NCBI GenBank assembly: GCA_013152205.1
Contig: JAADGV010000050.1
Location: forward strand, 57,321 to 121,320
Reading direction: 5' to 3'
DNA length: 64,000 nt
DNA from: Planctomycetota bacterium
GTDB taxonomy: Bacteria; Planctomycetota; Planctomycetia; Pirellulales; Lacipirellulaceae
The notes beneath the pieces were generated by a model. That model did no database searches, was not told the origin of the DNA, and saw only the letters and a program-made list of their open reading frames with translations. Below, piece after piece: positions 55,303 to 63,747 of this stretch. A program made the position numbers and the translations under genes. Each line of letters begins with the position of its first letter. The stretch's first letter is position 1.

Positions 55303-57572
55303 CAATCGATCCGTACCACTTGCACCGCGTCAGCATGGACCGCGCCGCCGGCATCCTCAGTCCGCAAAACAATAGCAATCGGCTCGCCTTGCTGTAAATC
55401 GAACTTCCCCAGTGAGACAAACCCATGCTCCAATGGTGGCTGCTTGCGCATGTTGACGGTCGTTTTCGTTACGTGATCATTGATGACAACACTCACGGGA
55501 ACCGTCGTCCCACGGTTTTCATGCGGCTGATAAGCCAATCGCACATCAAATTTTCCGGCACTCGGAGCAGCAACACGAAAACTCAACGTAGCGCCTGAAT
55601 TATTGCCAGCATAACGGTATCCCCAACCAACAAATCCTTTTAGATGGTCTGATTTCGTCCACTTGCCCGACCGAACGGCTTCTTGATCGTCGACCACGAC
55701 GCCGGGCAACTTCTCTGGCGCCAAGCCCGGCGCAACTCCAAACTTGCCTGCCAGCGGCAACGAGTCTTTGGGGATTATCATCTCGCTACTCACCGTTTCG
55801 CGCCGCGCCTTGCCCGGCAATTCGAATAGCTTAATCATCTTTGGCCAGTGTTGCTTGTAGATATCTCGCGGCAAACAGTCGTGCAACACGCACAAACTAG
55901 CCGCCCGGCCAACCACTTCGCCCATCATGCCACAGGTTTTCATCACGCGAACCGTTCCCAAGGCTTCATGGGTCACACTAATACAACGGCCTGCCATGAA
56001 CAGATTGTCGATATTTCGCGAGTAAAAACACCGATACGGCACCGGAAACCCAAACGCCCTATCAACACGAGTGTCGAATTCAGCAACCGAGATAAACGGG
56101 TTATCTGGAAACTTCTTTGCATACTGCTTCTTTGGATAGTGAAGATCGATCGACCAAGTGCTGGCAACACAGCCATCGGCAAACGCACGTTTGGCTACGA
56201 CGTCATCCTGCGAAAGCACGATGTCTCCCATCAGTCGTCGCGATTCTCGCGGCCCGCCGATGTAGGCGATCCAGGTGAGGTAAGCATTCTTGTGCTTGTC
56301 AGCCCCTCCACGATTCTTCATCGCATTGAACGCGCCGTAGACGGCTCGCAGGTTCCAATCACGAATGCCTTCAGCATCCGCAAGCGGGTCTTTATCAAAG
56401 CCACCTTCCCAAAACCATTGGCCGTGATGCTCACGCGGGTAGGGGAAATCTTCCATCTCTAAATCCAAGGCCCAAGATAGGTTTGGGAAGTCGACCTGTT
56501 GATCGCCCTCACCCCAAGCCCACATGTTGCTCATCCCCATACGTCCCTTGGGCGTCATCTCCCAATCGGCACCAGCCAGAAAGCCAATCGTGCCGTGACC
56601 CGTGCAGTCGACGTAGGTACGTCCTGTAAAACGTTTTTGCTCGCTGGTTTTGGTGTCGAAGGCATAGACTGCGGTAATCGCATTCTCTTTGGTCTCCACC
56701 TTGTAGGCGTGATGATTCAAGAACAGGTCGATGTTTTTCTCAGCTCGGACAAGGCGTTCTTTCTTGGCATCCTCGAACTCCTCGTAAGTGCCCGGCGACT
56801 TGGTAGCATGATCGCTAAGCTCTTCGATAATCTCCCCCACCCGCGGATAGATGCCCCGTCGGATGAGTCCCATCGCCCAGACACGCACTTCGCTCGAACC
56901 ATTTCCGCCAAGCACCGAGCGATTTTGGATCAACGCCACTTTGCATCCCATGCGAGAGGCTGAGATTGCAGCCCCCATCCCGGCATACCCGCCGCCTACC
57001 ACCACGAGGTCGTAGCCACCTTTTTCAACGGGCTGTTTGTCTAACGCCAGCAAGCTGCGGCGCCATTGGGGCAATATCTCCGACTGATTGGGCGGAGCTT
57101 TCTCCGACTTCGTGAACAAAATGGCATCGCATCGGCCTTCAAACCCTGTGAGATCGTGAAGCGAGACTTTGATCTGCTTGCTATCAATCTGAACGGTACC
57201 GCCGTCATGCCAAAACCAATCCGCACCGCGAGTACCAAAGGTCTCGCTCAAGGGCTGCCCGGCAATCACGACCTGGAATTTTCCCGGCTGACCCGAAACC
57301 TGCCAGCGAGCAACCCAATCTTTGGTGCGAACGTAAACTCGGTATTCACCCGTCTCAGCGAACTCAACCGTGGTCGTGGCATCTCCCACGGGCTGACCCA
57401 AGCCATGGGCTAGCAAATAAGGAGACCCCATCGCCTCGATCGACTGTGTATCTAGTTTCCATCCCCCCGTCGACTGAAAACTCTCGGCCTCGACAAGCAC
57501 CTCTTGGGCAGTCGTCAAACCTACGCAGCATGCCATTAGCAAACAAACAGCGAAAGTACTTCCAATTTTCAT
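55302..57572 (-). CDS. Secreted FAD-dependent oxidoreductase (FAD_oxidored family)
   Basis: 756 residues from the ATG after GGGAGG, with a signal peptide (FAVCLLMACCVGLTTAQ). Residues ~25-150 are a beta module (EYRVYVRTKDWVARW) as in carbohydrate-binding or xanthan-lyase-like attachments. The FAD domain begins YDLVVVGGGYAGMGAAISAS; YVDCTGHGTIGFLAGADWE and NLFMAGRCISVTHEALGTVR confirm the family. The C-terminal domain (FDVRLAYQPHENRGTTVPVSV) is again beta-rich. Export with FAD and a coupled membrane flavoprotein points to an extracytoplasmic redox reaction on an unknown, possibly glycan, substrate. Confidence 0.85.
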   Translation of the reverse strand: MKIGSTFAVCLLMACCVGLTTAQEVLVEAESFQSTGGWKLDTQSIEAMGSPYLLAHGLGQPVGDATTTVEFAETGEYRVYVRTKDWVARWQVSGQPGKFQVVIAGQPLSETFGTRGADWFWHDGGTVQIDSKQIKVSLHDLTGFEGRCDAILFTKSEKAPPNQSEILPQWRRSLLALDKQPVEKGGYDLVVVGGGYAGMGAAISASRMGCKVALIQNRSVLGGNGSSEVRVWAMGLIRRGIYPRVGEIIEELSDHATKSPGTYEEFEDAKKERLVRAEKNIDLFLNHHAYKVETKENAITAVYAFDTKTSEQKRFTGRTYVDCTGHGTIGFLAGADWEMTPKGRMGMSNMWAWGEGDQQVDFPNLSWALDLEMEDFPYPREHHGQWFWEGGFDKDPLADAEGIRDWNLRAVYGAFNAMKNRGGADKHKNAYLTWIAYIGGPRESRRLMGDIVLSQDDVVAKRAFADGCVASTWSIDLHYPKKQYAKKFPDNPFISVAEFDTRVDRAFGFPVPYRCFYSRNIDNLFMAGRCISVTHEALGTVRVMKTCGMMGEVVGRAASLCVLHDCLPRDIYKQHWPKMIKLFELPGKARRETVSSEMIIPKDSLPLAGKFGVAPGLAPEKLPGVVVDDQEAVRSGKWTKSDHLKGFVGWGYRYAGNNSGATLSFRVAAPSAGKFDVRLAYQPHENRGTTVPVSVVINDHVTKTTVNMRKQPPLEHGFVSLGKFDLQQGEPIAIVLRTEDAGGAVHADAVQVVRID

Positions 57573-58289
57573 AGATCGCCTCCCGGCGGTAGATTTTTTG
57601 GATGATAGGTCCAAAAGGCTTCCTAACCCAACTTGTGGACAAACCTGTCGCAAAAAATAGCAAACAACGATAGGAGCCCATTATACGATGAATAAGCAGC
57701 AACGCCAGCACGGGCGTTATCCCACAGAATAAGCTTCGTTCAGCAGTTTCAGGCGAGTTCTTCCCCCCCGGCTGATCGCGAGGATCGTTTGAAATAGGGC
57801 ATCGCGAGTAGCTGATATAACCGGTGGAGTCCACGCGAATGGCGAAAGTTTCTAAAGTCTGACCCCCGATTGAATCGACACTATCTTTCGGAAGGGTTGT
57901 TCTCGACAGCACGGCCACACTGGCCAATCTAGCTGAAAGGAATGTCCTACCAAGGGGGGAGCCTGCCAATTGAAACGGACACGCACAATGCTCAGGCAGT
58001 GTGCGCCCGCCCGGACCACACGCGGTCAGCTCTCTCTACGCAACGCGATATGTTGCAAACCTATTTAGCTATGGAGGCATTGAAAGACGCGATCGTATGG
58101 ATTGTAACGACTACTACCTGTAGTCGCCAATTTAACGACTTTTGCCAATCTTCCAGTGCTTGCATTGCCGATAGGACTTACATGACGGAGAGGATCAGAA
58201 GGACCTGAGCCAACCCAACATGCGATTTCGGAGTGCCCCCGACCCAGGTGTGCATTCGGCTATTTTACTGCGGAGGTCGTAAGTTTTGA
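57573..58289. other. Intergenic, no supported gene
   Basis: About 700 bp between divergent genes. The 88-codon plus-strand ORF at 57942 shows no family signature. It should contain promoters for both sides, but I cannot place them with confidence. Confidence 0.5.
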
Positions 58290-58436
58290 GTTTCGTCGCA
58301 AGCTTTGCGTAGCGAAACACAAGACCAGCTTCAGACGTTGAAACTCACTGGCGGAAGGGAAGCTAACGCCAGGCCGAAGCACAACAAAGGGGCGCCCAGG
58401 CTGACGGACTTTCCCGAAGCCTGACCAGCGTCAACG
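58290..58436 (+). promoter_or_regulatory. Candidate structured 5' leader of the HTH-receiver gene
   Basis: A hairpin GTTTCG/CGAAAC with inner CGCAA/TTGCG is followed by a three-way junction: closing stem CGTTGA (58336) with TCAACG (58431), arm CTGGCG/CGCCAG and arm CAGGCT/AGCCTG. It ends 24 bp before the ATG. It fits no riboswitch class I know. Confidence 0.5.
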
Positions 58437-58460
58437 CAAGACAATATTGGAGTACCCGTG

Positions 58461-59033
58461 ATGAAGGTCTTTACTACTGGTCAGGTCGCTAAGATCTGTA
58501 AAGTGGCCCCGCGCACGGTCAGCAAATGGTTTGACTCAGGGCGTTTGAAGGGCTATCGCATTCCTGGTTCGCAGGACCGGCGCATACCCCGTGAATATTT
58601 AATCAAGTTCCTAAAAGAACATGGCATGCCATTGGGCGATCTAGAGGACGAGGCGATGGCCAAAGTTCTGATCGTCGCCCAGGATCAGGTCTTGATTGAG
58701 AACCTCAAAAGAGAGTTGCCAGCGGAAAGATCGTTCCGCACATCCATGGCAGCCAGTGGGTTCGAAGCGGGCATCCAAGCCGAAAGTTTCCACCCCGACT
58801 GTATCATTGTCGACTTCTCGATTGGTCAGGTCGAAGCACTGCAGATTTGTCAAAATCTGCGTCGCAGTAGCGACTTCGCCGATACCATCTTGATCGCTTT
58901 GCTACCCGACGATGGAACTACCGCAAGCTTCGATCGTTCTAGCATCAACGAAACGTTCAAAAAACCGTTCGACTCCGCTTTGCTGGCCGAACGCCTACGA
59001 ACGCTCATTGGAGCCAAGAAAGAGTTGGTCTAG
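58461..59033 (+). CDS. BldC-like helix-turn-helix protein with receiver-like domain
   Basis: 190 residues. The first 60 are a MerR/BldC/excisionase-type DNA-binding domain (FTTGQVAKICKVAPRTVSKWFDSGRLKGYRIP). Residues ~68-185 fold like a response-regulator receiver: KVLIVAQDQ at strand 1, IIVDFSIGQVEALQ with the Asp at strand 3, and FKKPFDSALLAERL with the conserved Lys-Pro. The acidic pair after strand 1 is missing (AQDQ), so phosphorylation may not occur. GGAG lies 8 bp before the ATG; a GTG directly upstream is an alternative. Such proteins are common in planctomycetes. Strong structured leader and terminator suggest a well expressed single gene. Confidence 0.87.
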   Translation: MKVFTTGQVAKICKVAPRTVSKWFDSGRLKGYRIPGSQDRRIPREYLIKFLKEHGMPLGDLEDEAMAKVLIVAQDQVLIENLKRELPAERSFRTSMAASGFEAGIQAESFHPDCIIVDFSIGQVEALQICQNLRRSSDFADTILIALLPDDGTTASFDRSSINETFKKPFDSALLAERLRTLIGAKKELV

Positions 59034-59184
59034 CGAGTGAGGTCGAATTTCGACCCGACACCTTAGCACCCAACCCGTCGGTACGATTGCCAGCGGATTA
59101 CATACGAAAACTGGGGCTGTTGAATGAATCAACTGCGAGGCAACTAATCTCTCCCGGTTAGTTGCCACTTCCCCGCACATACCG

Positions 59185-59221
59185 GCCTCGCTACTGAACT
59201 TTCAGTAGCGAGGCTTTTTTT
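59185..59221 (+). terminator. Rho-independent terminator of the HTH-receiver gene
   Basis: GCCTCGCTACTGA perfectly pairs with TCAGTAGCGAGGC, followed by seven T. A second hairpin, GGCAACTAA/TTAGTTGCC at 59139-59166, precedes it. Confidence 0.93.
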
Positions 59222-59281
59222 ATGCGCCGAGGGGCAAAAGGTGTCCGGTACAGCGACAACGTGTTTTGAAATTGAAAAAGG

Positions 59282-59352
59282 GGGTTAGGGGCTAGGAACT
59301 GGGGGCTAGGGAAAAGGGTCATTTCACTACCCTAGTCCCCAGATCCTAGCTC
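59282..59352. repeat. G-rich inverted repeat
   Basis: ggggctaggaactgggggctaggg ... ccctagtccccagatcctag form long imperfect arms. No gene in 59034-59556. Confidence 0.75.
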
Positions 59353-59556
59353 CTCTTATGTTCAAGCGATTTTCCAGTTTACGAGGCGAGGGAATTCTAA
59401 AACACGTTCTAAGCCGCCAGCACGAGATTTCAACATTGTCGTGTGGGTTTCTTCAATCGTTCCGTTGCCGCTAAAAAATCCGTCTCTGCACGAAGAATTG
59501 TGCCCCATTGCGGTAGCGGATGGATGTGTTAGACTCGATCGTTCAGAAATACTGTA

Positions 59557-60381
59557 ATGTCTAACCCGTTCGGAGTGTTGATGGAGTTGTTTGGCAACGG
59601 CCGGAATCGAGTCAAAACTGCACTCTTGCTTGCTGCTGGAACTGGCAGTCGCCTTCAACCTCTTACCGATGAATCGCCCAAGTGCTTAACTGAAATCAAC
59701 GGAACAACGATCCTTGAACGTCTCGTTCGCGGGTTGCAGTTGTGGGAATTCGAACGTCTGGTTGTTGTCGTGGGGCACCTTGACGGTTGCCTGCGTGACT
59801 ATCTGGATAACTTAGTGAGTGGGCTAGACTGTCTAGGGAGCGGGCTGACAATCGAGTATGTCAGCAGTGCGAAATATCGCACCACGAACAACATCTACTC
59901 CTTGTGGGCGGCCCGCCAGGTAATTCAAGAGCCGTTTCTACTACTTGAGTGCGATCTCATCTTCGACGACGCCCTATTGGGCAAGATGCTGGTGCCCGAC
60001 CGGATTGCTGTCTCTCACATTTTACCTTGGATGAATGGAACCACGGTTTCGCTCGATCGTTTTCACCAAGTGATCCGTTTTCACATGGGCAAAGATCAGC
60101 CACCTAGTCGACTCACACACAAGACAGTAAATATGTACAGCTTCTCGCGGACGTCTTGGCAGCGCGTGACACGAAGGTTGGAACAATACATTTCGGCTGG
60201 TCGAGTGAACGGATATTACGAGGCGGTGTTCGCAGAAATGGTTGCCGAGGGAGATCTCTCGTTCGAGGCGGTTTTCTTTGATAACGAGTGTTGGTACGAA
60301 ATCGATACTCTTGATGATCTCCACGAAGCGGAACGCCTCTTTCCCGGTAGCAACGGACAGTTGACTTCTGGTGTGGTCTGA
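59557..60381 (+). CDS. LicC/PntC-like headgroup cytidylyltransferase
   Basis: 274 residues (266 if the ATG at 59581 is the start). Nucleotidyltransferase fold: LLLAAGTGSRLQPLTDESPK is the signature loop with its Lys; VVVVGHLDGCLRDYL; TNNIYSLWAA and FLLLECDLIFDDALL with the metal Asp; VFFDNECWYEIDTLDDLHEAE. TNNIYS and the LLECDLIF acid are typical of phosphocholine or 2-aminoethylphosphonate cytidylyltransferases, rather than sugar enzymes. A CDP-alcohol phosphotransferase gene follows, suggesting the CDP-activated group is transferred to a lipid or polyol. The actual headgroup is unknown. Confidence 0.8.
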   Translation: MSNPFGVLMELFGNGRNRVKTALLLAAGTGSRLQPLTDESPKCLTEINGTTILERLVRGLQLWEFERLVVVVGHLDGCLRDYLDNLVSGLDCLGSGLTIEYVSSAKYRTTNNIYSLWAARQVIQEPFLLLECDLIFDDALLGKMLVPDRIAVSHILPWMNGTTVSLDRFHQVIRFHMGKDQPPSRLTHKTVNMYSFSRTSWQRVTRRLEQYISAGRVNGYYEAVFAEMVAEGDLSFEAVFFDNECWYEIDTLDDLHEAERLFPGSNGQLTSGVV

Positions 60382-60429
60382 CCATGACAACCCTTGATTA
60401 CGCAGCCGCCAGCCGCTAACTCCCACTAG

Positions 60430-60555
60430 TGTTCTGCCGCAGTTCAATTTTCGGATTAGCCGCTTGGGCGCTAGCCCCGGTTAAGGCGAGAAAAACCGTG
60501 GCTAGCGCCAAAACGGCTAATTTGCTCAACTCGAAAATCAAGCTGCGGTGCAATA
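60430..60555. repeat. Long imperfect palindrome between the CDP-headgroup genes
   Basis: gccgcagttcaattttcggattagccg ... cggctaatttgctcaactcgaaaatcaagctgcggtgc, inner arms gggcgctagcc and ggctagcgcc around aaggcgagaaaaacc. Long ORFs read through it, but this is only the repeat in frame. Confidence 0.8.
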
Positions 60556-60635
60556 CTAGTACCGCCCGCGCGCTGCCACATAGAAAAGTACTGTGGACAC
60601 TACTTCTCTCTAACAAGGGCTCTCTGAAATCGTCA

Positions 60636-61328
60636 ATGCATGAACCACCGAAAAATCTTTTTGTCAGAAACTTGGCAAACATCGTCTCGATTCTTGGCGC
60701 GCTTCCGATCTGCCTACTCTTCGGCAAAGATGGATACCAGTACTTGCTCCCGTTGATCATCTACAACAACGTCATGGACGATTTGGACGGCATCTTGGCG
60801 GCCAAGTTGAACATCCAAAGCAACCTCGGCGCTCTCTTGGACAACATTTGTGACCTGGTAGCACACAGCGTCTTCGTAATGATTGTGGGAATGTACTACT
60901 TTCAGGAGATGGGGGCTCAGGAAGCGGGGCATCCCAGCCTGGGCGGAATCTGCCTCGCCGCCAGTCTGCTGGCCACTAGCGCGATGATCCTGCGTGTTGT
61001 TACGCGGATCAATCCGGCTTCTGAGACCGGGACCGGCTCGCCAACGAACGAACTAATCCGCCATGTTTTCTTCGTCTTACTCGTGGCGTCTATCTTTGCA
61101 TTCGATCCGACGCCGTACTTGATCGTCACATTTCTTCTTCATTCCGTGTCGATGCTTGTCCAGTTTAAGATGCCCTACTTGATTCGAAGTCTGACCAAGT
61201 CGGCCACCTCGATTGGCCTCATAAATGTTGCGTTGCTTGTGGCGTGGCTACTGCCCTCTGCGGCCCCGGTCGTCGCAGCGTCGTTCTTCCTTTCTTATCT
61301 GGCTTCATTCGCTGCAGGCAAAAAGTGA
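60636..61328 (+). CDS. CDP-alcohol phosphatidyltransferase family membrane protein
   Basis: 230 residues from the ATG chosen (MHEPPKNLFVRN); the longer ORF reads through a palindromic repeat and is rejected. About six membrane helices. The catalytic motif D(x)2DG(x)2AR(x)8G(x)3D(x)3D reads DDLDGILAAKLNIQSNLGAL then LDNICD: all Asp and Gly residues are there, with Ala in place of the Arg. This family joins a CDP-activated alcohol and another hydroxyl. With the upstream LicC/PntC-like gene it can be a two-step headgroup transfer pathway. An alternative is a lone phosphatidyl-polyol synthase. Confidence 0.85.
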   Translation: MHEPPKNLFVRNLANIVSILGALPICLLFGKDGYQYLLPLIIYNNVMDDLDGILAAKLNIQSNLGALLDNICDLVAHSVFVMIVGMYYFQEMGAQEAGHPSLGGICLAASLLATSAMILRVVTRINPASETGTGSPTNELIRHVFFVLLVASIFAFDPTPYLIVTFLLHSVSMLVQFKMPYLIRSLTKSATSIGLINVALLVAWLLPSAAPVVAASFFLSYLASFAAGKK

Positions 61329-61530
61329 GTAGGGTGCGTGTTTTTTGAAAAAACGGTGCGTTCGCTTCTTGTCTTCAAAGAGTGAACTGGTTTTAACGCA
61401 CCAGATTTGGCGACGACCACATATCCTACCGACTACGACCGATGAAAACATGCAAATAACATTCGAGAATCTCACAAAGTGTTCCCCTTTCAAATTACGA
61501 CTGACGCGTCAAAGCAGAACGGTTGATCGC
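61325..61530 (-). repeat. Dispersed repeat, full B'-A' copy without gene
   Basis: Read on the minus strand it contains repeat B' (61530-61430, matching 37711-37805) directly joined to A' (61430-61325, matching 36952-37085). It holds the same ATG-like start and ~20 codons as the SUMF1 gene at 37748 but then runs into unrelated sequence and a stop. Confidence 0.87.
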
Positions 61531-61559
61531 GCGGGTTGCGCAGCAACAGGAAGGGTGCG

Positions 61560-61673
61560 CCAGGATAATTGCAAAGTCGCTGATTCTGTAGTAGCTGCGG
61601 GCGGAAGCCGCAGTTTTTTCAAATTTGACCACGGCTTCCGCCTGCGGCTAGCATGACTCTGCAATCGTCCAGG
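61560..61673. repeat. Complete palindromic element, copy R5 (inverted)
   Basis: ccaggataattgcaaagtcgctgattctgtagtagctgcgggcgg ... ccgcctgcggctagcatgactctgcaatcgtcc. Its left end equals the right flank of R2 and its right end the left end of R4, in reverse, confirming one element with terminal inverted repeats. Confidence 0.9.
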
Positions 61674-61782
61674 AGGGTGCGTCATAAAACAATATTCCCC
61701 GTGTACTTTCAGCCAACTCGTGGGTAACACCGACACTTGTCCGCAAAAAGCTCTGCCACTCATTTGGCATCATTCGGACATG

Positions 61783-62381
61783 TGTCGGTGTGCGCAGCAC
61801 AAGAGGCTATTCGAATATCCACTCCAGCGGTACTACAGACGATTCACCCAGCAGAAAATGGCGTGCAGAGCTCCAACGCTAATCAACAGCCCGCCCCACA
61901 AGTCCGGCGGTCACCGGATTCTTGTGCATGTAATCCAGCTTCTCTTCCGCTTTCTTTCGGGAGTACAAGTTGAACGGATAATACTTCGGCTACCAGAACG
62001 GATCGGCTAGCGGAATTTTGCTGGCAAACTGCGGAGCCACGCCACGAAGCATCTTCTTGAGTTTCATGCTGGAAGTTTGTTTCCAGCTCTTCATGAATCG
62101 GCTCAGTTCGCCCGGCTTGTCAAACCACACGATGAGATGCACATGGTCAGGCATGACCACAAATCCTGAGCAGATGCCCCTATACTCGTCGAGCTTTTGT
62201 ACAAGCAACTCAAGCAGCGTATCCCGCAACGGTTCGCAGTCGAGCATCCGTCGTCGGTGGTAGCAAGAGAACGTCACGAAGTGAGCATGACGTTCTTGGT
62301 CGTAGATTCGTCGTTGGGCCATGACGTCATTGTGAGTGCCAAGCCAACGCCGATCAACCTCCTGTGCCACACACACCGACA
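61783..62381 (-). mobile_element. Decayed RAYT element bounded by 24-bp inverted repeats
   Basis: TGTCGGTGTGCGCAGCACAAGAGG at 61783-61806 matches the reverse complement of 62358-62381 (TGTCGGTGTGTGTGGCACAGGAGG) in 20 of 24 positions. The transposase pseudogene fits exactly between them. No target duplication was recognised. Confidence 0.75.
61807..62322 (-). pseudogene. REP-associated tyrosine transposase (RAYT, Y1) with two in-frame TAG codons
   Basis: Y1/HUH single-strand transposase of the TnpA-REP group. Start at MAQRRIYD. FVTFSCYHRRRMLDCEPLRD, then FVVMPDHVHLIVWF with the HUH pair, then SSMKLKKML. The ORF track stops after PLADPFW; reading on in the same frame gives [20 protein letters not shown] followed by [16 protein letters not shown], a second TAG, then RWSSARHFLL. 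These match the end of the family, where the two stop positions are normally Gln and Trp. Thus CAG to TAG and TGG to TAG, both at 61990 and 61879. The catalytic Tyr (in KYY/LDY helix) lies behind the first stop, so the protein would be inactive unless TAG is read through. Confidence 0.85.
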
Positions 62382-62721
62382 TCTATGGATCGAGTTGTGT
62401 CAATGGGCAGACCGGTACTTTCGTTATTTCCTTCGATGGTTTTAGTAGTAAGTGTTTATCGTCACTTCGTGTTGAAGCTTTCCTGACCAGGACCGCCTTT
62501 TTTGCGTGCATCGGAACGTCAGTCCGTGCTCAAACATCTATGCGGTGATCACTTGCCTTGGCAAGCGTCCCATGATTACGTGTGCGATGGATGTTCCATT
62601 CAATCGTTCGTTGGTCGCGAATGTTTCACGCCAGCAGTCGGTGTGTCGAGATCATCCTTACCTACGGTCTGGTCAAAAATTTGCTTCAAACTCGTTGTGT
62701 CATTTCTGAGCCTTTCTTTTT
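62382..62721. other. Non-coding end between RAYT and IS110 transposase
   Basis: About 340 bp, downstream of the IS110 transposase. No credible gene. IS110 elements have a non-coding right end, so the boundary of the element probably lies here, but I cannot place it. Confidence 0.5.
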
Positions 62722-63747
62722 CTACGCCGCTGCCGGAAGCTGATAGGCTTTGCCGTCACGAAGCATCGCATAAACCACCAACAGCAAGCGGCGAGCAATC
62801 GCGCAGGTAGCCTTCTTCTTGCCGACTCGCTGGCTGAGCCGATCGAAAACAACCTGCCAACGACAACTATTTCGTTTCATGCGGTGGGCTAATTGGACCA
62901 TGACCCAACGCAGCAACGGTGAACCCGCCTTGGTCAGCCTCAGGTCTTTACGACGGCCATCGCTTTCCCGCACTCCAGGGGCCAAGCCGGCGAAGGCAAC
63001 CACGGCGTCACCGCTGCCGAATCGCTCCCAGTCTCCCAGTTCGGCCAATAGCACGTCGATGGTCACCAATCCCACCCCCGGCATCGTGGCCAATACCGCT
63101 CGGGCCTCGTGTTCCCTGATTGTCCCCTGCGATGCAAAACGAACCAAACGCTCCTCGACTTTCTCAAGCCGCCGACACGCCTCGTCAAAATCTTCCCACA
63201 GGTCTTCGAGCAACCAGCGTTCTTCGGCGAGAAGTTGGAGTTGCTGGCTAGCTAGGCGACCGAGCTTTGAAAATAGGTCTTGGCGGTCGGCATTGTAACG
63301 TGTCAGGACGCCGCGAATGGTGTTCTTGATGGCGGTGATGCGACTTTGGATTTTCTGACGGCGTCGGACCAACGAACGATGTTGCCGAACGCGAGGTGTT
63401 GCTCGCCAGGCCTCGGGGATCATGTTGTGAGCCAGAAACTCGGCCAAGATGCGAGCGTCGATCTTATCCGTCTTACAAGTACTTTCGGCAATAATGCGAA
63501 GCTTGCCCGCATGGGCAATCACCACCCTTTCGGCATACTTTTCTGCTACCCCGGCAAACCAGTCGTAGCCGATGGTTGCTTCCACGGTAATTTGAAAAAG
63601 ACCCAGCATACGAAGGAAGTCCTTAATCTGAGCCACATCCTGGCAAAGAATACGCCGCCTCTGAATGACATGGGTAGTTCTGTCGACTATTTCCACAACG
63701 CAAAAACTGATACTCTTCTTGTGGAGGTCCGCACCGACGTATTTCAT
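62722..63747 (-). CDS. IS110-family transposase (DEDD recombinase)
   Basis: 341 residues, apparently intact. Start at MKYVGADLHKKS, preceded by AAAAGGAAA. The N-terminal DEDD RuvC-like domain has the first Asp in YVGADLHKKS, the Glu in ITVEATIGYDWF and the last Asp pair in CKTDKIDARILAEFL. The C-terminal Transposase_20 region is ATMPGVGLVTIDVLLAELGD followed by FAGLAPGVRESDGRRKDLRL and GSPLLRWVMVQLAH, with the conserved Ser. IS110 enzymes recombine DNA guided by a bridge RNA that is made from the element's non-coding end. Confidence 0.95.
   Translation of the reverse strand: MKYVGADLHKKSISFCVVEIVDRTTHVIQRRRILCQDVAQIKDFLRMLGLFQITVEATIGYDWFAGVAEKYAERVVIAHAGKLRIIAESTCKTDKIDARILAEFLAHNMIPEAWRATPRVRQHRSLVRRRQKIQSRITAIKNTIRGVLTRYNADRQDLFSKLGRLASQQLQLLAEERWLLEDLWEDFDEACRRLEKVEERLVRFASQGTIREHEARAVLATMPGVGLVTIDVLLAELGDWERFGSGDAVVAFAGLAPGVRESDGRRKDLRLTKAGSPLLRWVMVQLAHRMKRNSCRWQVVFDRLSQRVGKKKATCAIARRLLLVVYAMLRDGKAYQLPAAA

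Noticed and set aside
57942-58208. 88-codon ORF in the long intergenic region
   Set aside because: No family signature, no convincing start; left as intergenic.
58380-58436. Hammerhead ribozyme in the structured leader
   Set aside because: ctgacgga resembles CUGANGA but the last base is wrong and the GAAA box is not positioned.
60429-60635. N-terminal extension of the CDP-alcohol transferase
   Set aside because: The extension encodes a palindromic repeat in frame; the conserved protein begins at the ATG of 60636.
61345-61656. Apparent shared peptide TTDENMQITFENLTKC with ORF 37675..38007
   Set aside because: It is the translation of the dispersed B' repeat in its antisense frame, not a conserved protein.
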